Below are positions 26,684 through 34,636 of a DNA stretch of 64,000 nt, one piece after another. The notes beneath the pieces were generated by a model. That model did not search any database, was not told the DNA's origin, and saw nothing but the letters and a program-made list of their open reading frames with translations. The DNA is taken from NCBI GenBank assembly GCA_001783715.1, contig MFNF01000040.1, forward strand, positions 21,108 through 85,107. The letters run 5' to 3'. How positions within the stretch are numbered: position 1 is the stretch's first letter; every line of letters starts with the position of its first letter. A program made the position numbers and the translations under genes. The stretch is from Candidatus Lambdaproteobacteria bacterium RIFOXYD2_FULL_56_26 (lineage in GTDB: Bacteria; SAR324; XYD2-FULL-50-16).

Positions 26684-27509
26684 GGAAACGCCAGTACGGG
26701 TCTTGACCGGGGCGGCTTTGGGCCTCTTTTGCCTGGGTTGGGTCTTTTTTGCCCCCGAACCTTTGTACTTGGCACTGTGCCTGGGGTTTCTCCTGTTGGC
26801 TACCTTGGAGTACCGTAAAATCTTGGGCCACCGAGGGCTGGTCTTGCGGCCTTTGGTGTTGTTCGGTTCGGTATTGATGGGGTTCAGCGGCCTTTGGTTT
26901 TATTGGCAGGGGATGCGGTTTCAGGGCAATCTGGCGATGGTGTTTGCCTGGTTCAATCCGCTTTCTTACGCCTTCTTGCGGACCCCGGACAAAAAGGCTC
27001 AGGCCTTTTGGATGCTGCTTCCCCAGGCTTGGCTGGTCGGCCCGGTGTTTTTGCTGGCCTACATCCGGTATCTACCGCCCGAACCGCTCGACGGGGCGAA
27101 GATGATTTTTTGGCTGGCCTTGGTGGTGGCTGGCAACGACATTGCCGCCTACTTTGGGGGCAAACGGTTCGGCAAAACGCCCCTGGCCCCCAAGATCAGC
27201 CCCAAAAAAACCCGTGAAGGCAGTGCTTTCGGGATTTTTGGGGGTCTGTTTTCCGGTTTGGCCTTGAGCCCGGAACTCTTGCCGATCTTGGCCCCTTGGG
27301 AAGTGGTGGTGGTAGTGGTGGTGGTGGTGGTGGCCGCCCAGGTGGGCGATTTGGCCGAATCTGCGTTCAAACGCTTTGGGGGAGTCAAGGATTCGGGGAA
27401 GATTTTGCCCGGCCATGGCGGGGTTCTGGACCGCTTTGATGCCCTCTTGACCGCAATCCCGGTCTTTTACGGCCTGATTTATCTCTTGGGGTTGGACCAA
27501 CGATGGTAA
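26673..27509 (+). CDS. cdsA: Phosphatidate cytidylyltransferase
   Basis: Makes CDP-diacylglycerol from phosphatidic acid and CTP at the inner membrane. 278 residues, many hydrophobic segments, and the C-terminal signature SAFKRFGGVKDSGKILPGHGGVLDR. VAGNDIAAYFGGKRFG and APKISPKKTREG are also typical. A run of ten valines (27303-27332, nine GTG and one GTA codons) replaces normal membrane-segment diversity. Overlaps uppS upstream and dxr downstream. Confidence 0.93.
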   Translation: MGLRETPVRVLTGAALGLFCLGWVFFAPEPLYLALCLGFLLLATLEYRKILGHRGLVLRPLVLFGSVLMGFSGLWFYWQGMRFQGNLAMVFAWFNPLSYAFLRTPDKKAQAFWMLLPQAWLVGPVFLLAYIRYLPPEPLDGAKMIFWLALVVAGNDIAAYFGGKRFGKTPLAPKISPKKTREGSAFGIFGGLFSGLALSPELLPILAPWEVVVVVVVVVVAAQVGDLAESAFKRFGGVKDSGKILPGHGGVLDRFDALLTAIPVFYGLIYLLGLDQRW

Positions 27510-28684
27510 AACCGACCCGGATCGTTTTGCTCGGCTCCACCGGTTCCATCGGCCGTTCCACCTTGAAGGTGGTGGCCGAAAACCCGGACCGGCTCAAGGT
27601 GGTGGGGCTGGGCTGCAAGTCCAGTCTGGAACTTTTGGTCGAACAGATTCGCCTCTTTTCCCCCCAAGTGGTGGCGGTGGACGAAGGCCGAGGCCAGGAA
27701 CTGGCCGAACGGCTGGGTGCCGGTCCCAAACCGGTCATTTTGGAGGGCATGAAGGGCCAAGTGGAATTGGCCGGGTGGCCGGGTGCCGAGATGTTGGTGG
27801 CGGCGATGGTGGGATCGGCGGGGATCAAGCCGGTCTTGGCGGGGATCGAAGCCAAAAAGCAGATTGCCCTGGCCAACAAGGAAACCATTGTCTTGGCCGG
27901 TGAGTTGATCATGGCCAAGGCCAAAGAAAACAAGGTTTCCCTGTGGCCGGTGGATTCGGAGCACAACGCCATCCACCAATCCTTGGCCGGAAGCCGCAGG
28001 GAGGACTTGCACAGCATCACCCTGACTGCTTCGGGAGGTCCCTTTTTGCATTGGCCGGCCCAGGACTTCGAGAAAATCCGGTTGGCCGATGCCCTCAACC
28101 ACCCCAAGTGGTCGATGGGCAAAAAGATTTCCGTTGATTCGGCGACCTTGATGAACAAGGGGCTGGAGGTAATCGAGGCCAAGTGGCTGTTTGGGCTTGA
28201 GGTGGACCAAATCAAAGTGGTGGTGCACCCTGAATCGATTCTGCACAGTCTGGTGAGTTTCAAGGACGGCAGCAGCATCGGCCAGTTCGGCCAGCCGGAC
28301 ATGTGCGTCCCAATTGCCTATTGCCTGGGCCAAGGATTGAGGCTTGCCTCGGGGGTCCGGCCTTTGGACTTTGGGGCCTTGGGCCGGTTGACCTTTGAGA
28401 AGCCCGACCTGGAACGTTTTGGCTGCCTGAAGCTGGCCTTCGAGGCGCTGCGCTTGGGTGGCGGAGCCCCGGCGGCCCTGAGCGGGGCCAACGAGGAGGT
28501 GGTGGCGGATTTTTTGGCGGAAAAGATTCACTTTACCGAAATCCCCAAACGGCTGGCCGCTTTGATGGTCCAGCTTTCCAAAGCGGTGGCCGACCCTAAA
28601 GGACCCCCCTTTTTAAGGCGAATCGAATCCCTCAACGATGCCCTGGCCGCCGATGCCTGGGGCCGACAATCTATTTTGGTTTGA
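27503..28684 (+). CDS. dxr: 1-deoxy-D-xylulose 5-phosphate reductoisomerase
   Basis: Second step of the MEP isoprenoid pathway, producing 2-C-methylerythritol 4-phosphate with NADPH and a divalent metal. 393 residues. Motifs: LLGSTGSIGRSTLKVV (NADPH loop), IALANKETIVLAGELI, VDSEHNAIHQSL with the metal-binding Asp/Glu, TASGGPF, HPKWSMGKKISVDSATLMNKGLE and HPESILHSLV. Lies in the common uppS-cdsA-dxr-rseP order, overlapping cdsA by seven bases. Confidence 0.96.
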   Translation: MVKPTRIVLLGSTGSIGRSTLKVVAENPDRLKVVGLGCKSSLELLVEQIRLFSPQVVAVDEGRGQELAERLGAGPKPVILEGMKGQVELAGWPGAEMLVAAMVGSAGIKPVLAGIEAKKQIALANKETIVLAGELIMAKAKENKVSLWPVDSEHNAIHQSLAGSRREDLHSITLTASGGPFLHWPAQDFEKIRLADALNHPKWSMGKKISVDSATLMNKGLEVIEAKWLFGLEVDQIKVVVHPESILHSLVSFKDGSSIGQFGQPDMCVPIAYCLGQGLRLASGVRPLDFGALGRLTFEKPDLERFGCLKLAFEALRLGGGAPAALSGANEEVVADFLAEKIHFTEIPKRLAALMVQLSKAVADPKGPPFLRRIESLNDALAADAWGRQSILV

Positions 28685-28687
28685 GTC

Positions 28688-29974
28688 ATGTTTACGGTGA
28701 TCAGTTTTCTTCTTGCCATCAGCCTTCTGGTTTTTGTCCATGAACTGGGCCATTATCTCGCCGCCCGGTTTGTGGGGGTCAAGGTGCTGGAGTTTTCCGT
28801 CGGCTTTCCTCCCAAGGCGATCGGAAAAAAAATCGGCGAGACCGAATACATCCTCTCCTGGATCCCCATTGGCGGCTACGTAAGGCTGCTGGGCCAGGAT
28901 TCGGAAGACGAAAACCCCGACGAACCGGGGAACTATGCCTCCAAAAGCAAGCGTGAGCGCCTTTTGATCCTGGTCGCCGGTCCGGCCATGAACATCTTGT
29001 TTGCCTGGGTCTTTTTTACCCTGCTCTTTTTTACCGGCTACGAACGGCCTGCCTATCTGGGCGGGCCGCCTCAACTGGCGGCGGTAACCCCTGGCAGTGC
29101 GGCCGAAAAGGTGGGTCTCTTGGCCCATGACTTGATTCTGGCGGTGGATGGGCTGGAGGTTAAAACCTGGGCCGAGGCGCAAGCGAGGCTAGAGGAAGCA
29201 GGCCCCGAGCAGTTGGAGCTCAAGGTCCTGCGGTCCGGGCAGGAGCTGCGGCTTTTTTTCCCGGAAGACCAATTGGCCCTGGGGCCATTGGGAATCGAAC
29301 CGCTGATCGCCCCCTTGGTCGGCAAACTGAGCCCCGGAAACCCCGCCGAGCTGGCCGGGCTTTTGCCGGGAGACAAGATCTTGGCCATCGGCGGGGAGCC
29401 AGTGGAAGGCTGGTCTTCGATCACCCCATTGGTGCAAAAAAGCAAGGGCGAGCCGTTTTTGCTGACCTTTGAACGGGAAGGGAATACCCAAACCGTGACC
29501 TTGACTCCCAAGATGGATGGGCGGTTGGGTTTTTACATCATCGGGCTTTCCCAGGCAAACCAGAGGGTTAGTTATGGGATTTTGGAATCCTCCGTCCAGG
29601 GCTACAAAAGAGCCGAGTTTCTGACCAAAAAAAGCTTTGAATTCATTGGAACAATATTCCAGGGCAAGGCAGACAAAGACTCTCTGGGCGGGCCAATCAT
29701 GATTGCCCAGTTGGTGGGGCAAGCGGCGAAAAATTCCTTCGGTGATCTTCTTGCCTTGATGGGCTTTATCAGCCTACAATTGGGCATTTTTAACCTCTTC
29801 CCCTTTCCGGCCTTGGATGGTGGGCATGTGTTGTTCTTGGGCCTGGAAATGGCCAAGGGCGGTCCGTTGAACAAAAGCATCCGAGAAAAGGTACAGAAAT
29901 TTGGTTTTTCCGCTTTGTTGTTGTTGATCTTGTACATCTCGGTCCAAGACGGGCTTCGACTCCTGTCCCAATGA
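28688..29974 (+). CDS. rseP: Site-2 protease RseP (zinc metalloprotease, two PDZ domains)
   Basis: Inner-membrane intramembrane protease of 428 residues. The zinc motif HELGH is at residues 18-22 in the first helix, and the second metal site lies in LFPFPALDGGH near the C-terminus. Two PDZ domains are visible (around QLAAVTPGSAAEKVGLLAHDLILAV and GKLSPGNPAELAGLLPGDKIL). It probably cleaves anti-sigma factors and leftover signal peptides. It follows dxr by three bases, the usual neighbourhood; the substrate anti-sigma factor is not in the window. Confidence 0.94.
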   Translation: MFTVISFLLAISLLVFVHELGHYLAARFVGVKVLEFSVGFPPKAIGKKIGETEYILSWIPIGGYVRLLGQDSEDENPDEPGNYASKSKRERLLILVAGPAMNILFAWVFFTLLFFTGYERPAYLGGPPQLAAVTPGSAAEKVGLLAHDLILAVDGLEVKTWAEAQARLEEAGPEQLELKVLRSGQELRLFFPEDQLALGPLGIEPLIAPLVGKLSPGNPAELAGLLPGDKILAIGGEPVEGWSSITPLVQKSKGEPFLLTFEREGNTQTVTLTPKMDGRLGFYIIGLSQANQRVSYGILESSVQGYKRAEFLTKKSFEFIGTIFQGKADKDSLGGPIMIAQLVGQAAKNSFGDLLALMGFISLQLGIFNLFPFPALDGGHVLFLGLEMAKGGPLNKSIREKVQKFGFSALLLLILYISVQDGLRLLSQ

Positions 29975-29977
29975 GAC

Positions 29978-30913
29978 ATGGAAAACGCTAGAATATTGAT
30001 TTACGGTGTCGGCACCGTCGGCATCCACTTTGGGGGCAAGCTGGCCAAGGCCGGTTTTGAGGTCACCTTTGTGGACAAGCCGGAACGGGCCGAGGGGCTC
30101 AACCAAAGCGGCCTTTTGGTCCAGGCCTTGAGCGGGAGCTTTGAGCTCAACCCGGTGGTGCGCTCCGACCTGGAAGGGATCGGCCCGCAGGACTTTATCC
30201 TGATCTGCGTCAAGGCCATCCACACCTACGAAATCGCCTTGAACCTGCTCCCGGTGATCAAGCCTTCCACCGCCCTTTTGAGCTTCCAAAACGGTCTGGA
30301 AAACGAAAACATCCTGGCCGAACTCTTGGGCCCCAATCTGGTCCTGGGCACGGTGCTGCACTTCCATGGCCGGTTGGAGGAAGGCTACCGGTCTGTCCAG
30401 GACAGCCCGGCCCATGTGGTTTTCGGGGAACGGGACCACCAGCCGAGCGGCAGGGAAGAGTGGCTCTCGGAGATCTTTTCCAAGGCCGACATCGACCATG
30501 TGATCAGCCACAACATCAACCAGAAGATTTGGGAGCACTTCCTTTGGAACAGTGCTTTCTCCAGCATCGGTGCCTTGACCGGCAGTACGGTGCAACAAAT
30601 CTTGGAGCACCAGCCGATGTTGCCGACCTTGGAATTGATGATGCACGAAGCCATGCAGGTGGCCAATGCCGAAGGGGTAGAAGTATCCCAGGCGGCGATC
30701 GAGGAGATGAACAAGACCCAAGTGAAGTATTCCCACATCAAGTCCCCGATGTTGCAGGACATGGAAGCAGGCCGCCAACCGGAGTTGGAGCCGATGTTGG
30801 GGGTGTTGCTCAAAAAGGCCCAGCGGAAAGGGATTTTTTTGCCGGTCAACACAGCGGTTTACAACCTGCTTTCCCTGACCTGCACCCATTTTGGCGGTGA
30901 GGAAGAGGAATAG
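29978..30913 (+). CDS. panE: 2-dehydropantoate 2-reductase family protein
   Basis: 311-residue ApbA/PanE-type NADPH reductase, which reduces ketopantoate to pantoate for coenzyme A synthesis. The N-terminal Rossmann motif is ILIYGVGTVGIHFGGKLAKAGF; DFILICVKAIHTYEIA and LLSFQNGLENENIL follow, then a helical C-terminal domain with WEHFLWNSAFSSIGALTG. It begins three bases after rseP and ends directly at the next ATG. Family members act on varied 2-keto acids, so the exact substrate is inferred. Confidence 0.8.
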   Translation: MENARILIYGVGTVGIHFGGKLAKAGFEVTFVDKPERAEGLNQSGLLVQALSGSFELNPVVRSDLEGIGPQDFILICVKAIHTYEIALNLLPVIKPSTALLSFQNGLENENILAELLGPNLVLGTVLHFHGRLEEGYRSVQDSPAHVVFGERDHQPSGREEWLSEIFSKADIDHVISHNINQKIWEHFLWNSAFSSIGALTGSTVQQILEHQPMLPTLELMMHEAMQVANAEGVEVSQAAIEEMNKTQVKYSHIKSPMLQDMEAGRQPELEPMLGVLLKKAQRKGIFLPVNTAVYNLLSLTCTHFGGEEEE

Positions 30914-31696
30914 ATGGACCCACTTGGCTTGGCCAACTTTTTTGACAAGGTCCCGGAAGGCCCGTTTTTTAAGGCTCTGCTCTCGGATCTTACCCACCCC
31001 TGGGAAGCGGTCCTAAAAATCGGCCCCGCTTTGGAGGCCCACTTTGCCGGTCGCCATTCCCAAGGCAGCCTGCGGGCCAACCACCGCTCGGAAAGCCCCG
31101 AGCCTGCCTACTACCAACAAAGCACCCAATTTTTGACCGAAGACTTGGTGGACCAGGAACTGATGATCCACATCGGTGCGGGGACTTTGATCGAAGCCGG
31201 GGTAACCCTCAAGCCCAAGACGGTGATTGAGTCCGGCTGCCAATTGCGGGAAGGGGCCTACATCCGGGGGAACTTTTATGCCGCCCAAGGCTCGGTGATC
31301 GGCCACACCACCGAGGTCAAAAACTCGGTGTTCTTCAACCATGTCGAGGCCGGGCACTTTACTTATGTCGGGGACAGCCTGATCGGGGCCAACTCCAATC
31401 TGGGGGCGGGGACCAAGGTTTCCAACCTGGAGTTCCGCACCACCGTCCAAAAACAGGAAGAAATCTTCCCCGAATTGTTTTTGAACTACCAGGGGCAACG
31501 GATTGCCACGGGGCTACAGAAGTTTGGGGCGATTTTGGGGGAAGGCACCGAGATCGGCTGCAACGGGGTGATCAATCCCTTGGTGTTTCTGGGTAAAGGC
31601 TCTTGGGTGTTGCCTTGCCTGAGTTTGCCCAAAGGGGTCTATCCTCCGGCTTCGAGGATCTACTCCTTGAGCGCCGCCAAGGCGGCGAGGCTTTAA
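30914..31696 (+). CDS. Left-handed beta-helix (GlmU C-domain-like) protein
   Basis: 260 residues. After a helical N-terminal ~85 residues, hexapeptide-repeat sequence begins (IHIGAGTLIEAGVTLKPKTVIESGCQLREGAYI). VKNSVFFNHVEAGHFTYVGDSLIGANSNLGAGTKVSN resembles the acetyltransferase half of GlmU-type sugar-nucleotide enzymes. The nucleotidyltransferase half is absent. It probably binds or acylates a sugar nucleotide, but no catalytic assignment can be made. It starts at the base after the panE stop, so the two are coupled. Its stop overlaps a small minus-strand gene. Confidence 0.65.
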   Translation: MDPLGLANFFDKVPEGPFFKALLSDLTHPWEAVLKIGPALEAHFAGRHSQGSLRANHRSESPEPAYYQQSTQFLTEDLVDQELMIHIGAGTLIEAGVTLKPKTVIESGCQLREGAYIRGNFYAAQGSVIGHTTEVKNSVFFNHVEAGHFTYVGDSLIGANSNLGAGTKVSNLEFRTTVQKQEEIFPELFLNYQGQRIATGLQKFGAILGEGTEIGCNGVINPLVFLGKGSWVLPCLSLPKGVYPPASRIYSLSAAKAARL

Positions 31697-31905
31697 GGGT
31701 CCAGCCGGGAGGGCAATTTTTTCTGCAGCTCCAGGAAGTAGGCCCGGTTGCCGTTGAAGGTTTTTAGGGCCTCTTCCAAAGCGGTTTTGGGGTCGTCAAA
31801 GTCACTGATCATCAGCGCTCCGGTCAGGAGGGTGACCATCCCTTCCGGGTCTTGGAACAGTTCCTTGAGGTTCCGGCGAATTTTGGCCTGCGAGAGGGTG
31901 GACAT
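31693..31905 (-). CDS. Hypothetical small protein (70 aa)
   Basis: ATG 31905 opens a 70-residue, mostly helical protein (SQAKIRRNLKELFQDPEG, LISDFDDPKTALEEALKTF). No signal or membrane segment and no known family. Its end overlaps the convergent beta-helix gene by four bases. Absence of competing sequence on the plus strand supports it modestly. Confidence 0.45.
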   Translation of the reverse strand: MSTLSQAKIRRNLKELFQDPEGMVTLLTGALMISDFDDPKTALEEALKTFNGNRAYFLELQKKLPSRLDP

Positions 31906-32070
31906 GCTTCTTGACCTGAGGAGGACTTCGGATTCGTTGATTTGGGGAGCCGGTGGAGTTTGTCTCCAGGTGCCCTTTGGGCCGGATTCCCCTTAAGGGG
32001 CCGCCGGTCCAAACATCCCGTTTCTTGGGCTTAAGTACAAGCAAAAACCTAACCAATCCCCCGGCCTTTT

Positions 32071-32961
32071 ATGAACTCTCCTTTGTCTTACCTGCTGTCT
32101 TCCAAGAAAAAACGCCGGGCCATTGTCTTGCCCATCGGCCTTTTGTTGGTCCTGCTGCTGGCCTTGGCGCTGGTCGGCAAGGGGACCGCCAAACCCAAAC
32201 TGGGGCTGTTGGAGGTGCAAGGGGTGATCATGGATTCCAAGAACCTACTGGCCAAGATCAAGGAACTGGAACAGGACCCGGAGGTGCTGGGGGTCTTGCT
32301 GCGGGTCAACAGCCCCGGCGGCGTGGTAGCTCCTTCCCAGGAGATTTATGAGGCCGTCAAACGGCTGGGCAGCAAGAAGCCGGTTTACGCCAGCCTGGGG
32401 GCGGTTGCCGCATCGGGGGGTTATTATGTCAGCCTAGGGGCCAAAAAGATTTATGCCAGCCCCGGCAGTTTGACCGGCAGTATCGGGGTTATTTTGCAAA
32501 GCCTCAATGCCAGCGAATTGCTTGAAAAAATAGGGCTGAAGATGGAGGTAATCAAGTCGGGGGCCCACAAAGATGAAGGTTCTCCCTTCCGGGCTATGGA
32601 GCCGGAGGAACGCAAATTGCTTGAGACTGTCATCATGGATACCCATGAGCAGTTTGTGGCGGTCGTGGCCTCCAATCGACCCATCAACCAGGAAAAGTTG
32701 GCCAAGATTGCAGATGGCCGAATCTTTACGGGCAGGCAAGCCCAAGCCTTGGGGCTGATCGATGAGGTCGGGGGGATTGAAGAGGCAATCAGCGCCTTAA
32801 AGGCGACCTTGGACCTCAAGGGGGAAGTGGAACTGGTGGAACCCCATGACCTGGAGCAAAATTTTCTCTCCAACCTGAAGTTGGAAAGTTGGACCCGTTT
32901 GGCCACCAAACTCCAGTTTGGAGGGCTGATGTTTATGGACAGTCGTTTGGTGAACCCTTGA
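32071..32961 (+). CDS. sppA: Signal peptide peptidase SppA (short form)
   Basis: Inner-membrane serine protease that degrades cleaved signal peptides. 296 residues, the short single-domain form. One N-terminal membrane segment (IVLPIGLLLVLLLALALVG), GVLLRVNSPGGVVAPSQEIYEAV, and AAVAASGGYYVSLGAKKIYASPGSLTGSIGV holding the nucleophile serine. The lysine of the Ser/Lys dyad should be in the C-terminal half, around IKSGAHKDEGSPFR. Followed closely by thyX. Confidence 0.92.
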   Translation: MNSPLSYLLSSKKKRRAIVLPIGLLLVLLLALALVGKGTAKPKLGLLEVQGVIMDSKNLLAKIKELEQDPEVLGVLLRVNSPGGVVAPSQEIYEAVKRLGSKKPVYASLGAVAASGGYYVSLGAKKIYASPGSLTGSIGVILQSLNASELLEKIGLKMEVIKSGAHKDEGSPFRAMEPEERKLLETVIMDTHEQFVAVVASNRPINQEKLAKIADGRIFTGRQAQALGLIDEVGGIEEAISALKATLDLKGEVELVEPHDLEQNFLSNLKLESWTRLATKLQFGGLMFMDSRLVNP

Positions 32962-32970
32962 GCCTTTGGC

Positions 32971-33756
32971 ATGACAAAACAAAAAAACCCTAAATTAAAA
33001 GTCCAATTCCTTGGCTGTACCCAAGACCCGGTCGAGGTGATCTACTCCGCCTTCCGGATCTGCTACTCCAAAGACGATGCCGCCTTGACCTGGAAAAAGA
33101 TTCGCTCCGGGGAGATCAGCCACGAGACCATGGAGACCTTTGTCTCCGAAAAACTGGGCACCGGGCACACCAGCCCCTTGCGGCAGGCCCAGTTCATCTT
33201 TGTGGTGGACGGCGTTTCTAGGGCCTGTACCGCCCAGTTCAACCGACACCATATCGGCATTGAACGGGAGGAGATGTCCCAAAGGTATGTCAATTTTCAC
33301 AAGGGAATTGGCGCTTTTGTCACCCCTCCTTCCTTTGAGGAACACCAGGAGGTGTTGGAGCGGTGGGATCGGTTGCAAACCGAAATCTTGAGCTTTTACG
33401 ACCTCTGCACCCAAGCGGGGATCAAACAAGAAGACGCAAGGTTTGCCCTGCCCATGGGCACGGTGAGCCGGGAACAGTTTGCCATGGGCTTCCAGGCGAT
33501 GCAGCAGTTTTTGGATGTCAGGATGTGTGAACGAGCCCAGTGGGAGATTCGGGACATGGCCTGGCAGATTTACAAGATCATGAAAAAGGAATTCCCTTCC
33601 CTGGCCAAACGGTTGGGGATCAAATGTTGGGAAAACCGTAACCTTTATTGTGACGAGGATTATCAGGCATATCAGGCCTGCAAGTGGAGCCGATCTCGGC
33701 CCCACAAAAACGACCTGTCTGAGATCTGGAAAAAGGCCAAGAGGGAAGGGCCTTAA
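32971..33756 (+). CDS. thyX: FAD-dependent thymidylate synthase (ThyX family, variant motif)
   Basis: Flavin-dependent synthesis of dTMP from dUMP. 261 residues. ThyX features: HTSPLRQAQFIFVVDGVSRACTAQFNRHH, SQRYVNF, EDARFALPMGT and MCERAQWEIRDMAWQI. The hallmark RHRx7S motif is altered: from Arg92 the sequence is RHHIGIEREEMS, with His for the second Arg and one extra residue. No ThyA gene is in the window, so this may be the organism's only dTMP synthase. It starts nine bases after sppA. Confidence 0.82.
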   Translation: MTKQKNPKLKVQFLGCTQDPVEVIYSAFRICYSKDDAALTWKKIRSGEISHETMETFVSEKLGTGHTSPLRQAQFIFVVDGVSRACTAQFNRHHIGIEREEMSQRYVNFHKGIGAFVTPPSFEEHQEVLERWDRLQTEILSFYDLCTQAGIKQEDARFALPMGTVSREQFAMGFQAMQQFLDVRMCERAQWEIRDMAWQIYKIMKKEFPSLAKRLGIKCWENRNLYCDEDYQAYQACKWSRSRPHKNDLSEIWKKAKREGP

Positions 33757-33859
33757 AAACCACCGTCGGTCCTGGTCCCAGGGAAGGGTGCACGACCGGT
33801 AGAACCCCGCTGAAATTGCGTTTAACCTCCTCTTTCGGGTAAAACCGGAAGGACCGGAA

Positions 33860-33897
33860 TTTTTTTGCCCAAAAAAAGGAAAAAAAGGGCAAAAAAA
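33860..33897. terminator. Inverted repeat between thyX and the next gene
   Basis: TTTTTTTGCCC (33860-33870) pairs with GGGCAAAAAAA (33887-33897) around a 16-base A/G loop. The A/T arms could serve as a terminator, possibly on both strands. The rest of the 299-base gap (33757-34055) is A/T-rich near its right end and holds no gene that I can support. Confidence 0.45.
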
Positions 33898-34055
33898 ATC
33901 TTGGCCTTGGTCTGTCCAACCGAGGACATAACTGTAATCTATTGTAATTTAATTATTTTATGATTGTGGCACGGTACTTGAAAAGAAAAGAGTATCAGGT
34001 TTTGGAAACCAACGCCCCACCCGGGCCACTCACCGAACCAAAAAAGGAGTTTGCC

Positions 34056-34301
34056 ATGATTGAGAAAACCTTAAAAAAAATCACCAAACAATTGGAACTG
34101 TTCGCCAAAAACGGCATCAGCCTGCTGCGGGCCCTCGACTTGATGGAAGCCTCGACCCAGGACCTGGAAGAAATTGTTTGCCTGAATACCTTGCGTGAAT
34201 CCTTGAGCGAAATGGCTGATTCGGACAAAAAGACCAAAGTTGCCTTGGCCCCGATGCGCAAAAAGATGGAATCGAACCTGGGTGTTTTTGGCATGGCTTA
34301 A
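34056..34301 (+). CDS. Hypothetical small helical protein (81 aa)
   Basis: ATG 34056 has an AAGGAG ribosome binding site at good distance, so it is preferred over the earlier open-frame ATG at 33960. The protein is almost wholly helical, starting with a basic stretch (IEKTLKKITKQLELFAKNG) and ending ESNLGVFGMA. No family was recognised. A strong terminator follows at 34381. Confidence 0.6.
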   Translation: MIEKTLKKITKQLELFAKNGISLLRALDLMEASTQDLEEIVCLNTLRESLSEMADSDKKTKVALAPMRKKMESNLGVFGMA

Positions 34302-34636
34302 AAAGTTGGGACTTGTTTTGGTTGAACCAACCATTCCCATCGGACCTGTTTAGGAAAGACCTTTGAAAGTGAAGACCGACAAAAAAGGGGTCTGAGGTAC
34401 TGGATGTCCTCAGCCCCTTTTTTCATTTTGGCCCCCTGATTTTCCTTTTTCCCTTCCCGCTGTTTGCCGACTTCGGTTTTTGCCGATTCCCCCGGTTGGG
34501 TTCCCCTTGTTCTTTGCCTGTTCTTTGCATACTCCCTAGGAAGGGCAAGAGTCTGCCCACAAAGCTTTTGGCTGTGGAAATCAAACTCGGAAGTACAACC
34601 GTCTGATTTCAAACTTGATCTTTGTTCGAGACTGTA
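34302..34636. other. Intergenic region with terminator
   Basis: 335 bases between the helical small protein and the DUF3187-like gene. It contains the terminator at 34381-34423 and, further right, A/T-biased sequence with no gene that I can support on either strand. Confidence 0.5.
34381..34423. terminator. Rho-independent terminator, probably bidirectional
   Basis: AAAAAAGGGG, a single T bulge, CTGAGG, a 10-base loop, then CCTCAG CCCC TTTTTT. The A run before and T run after the stem let it work on either strand. Confidence 0.85.
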
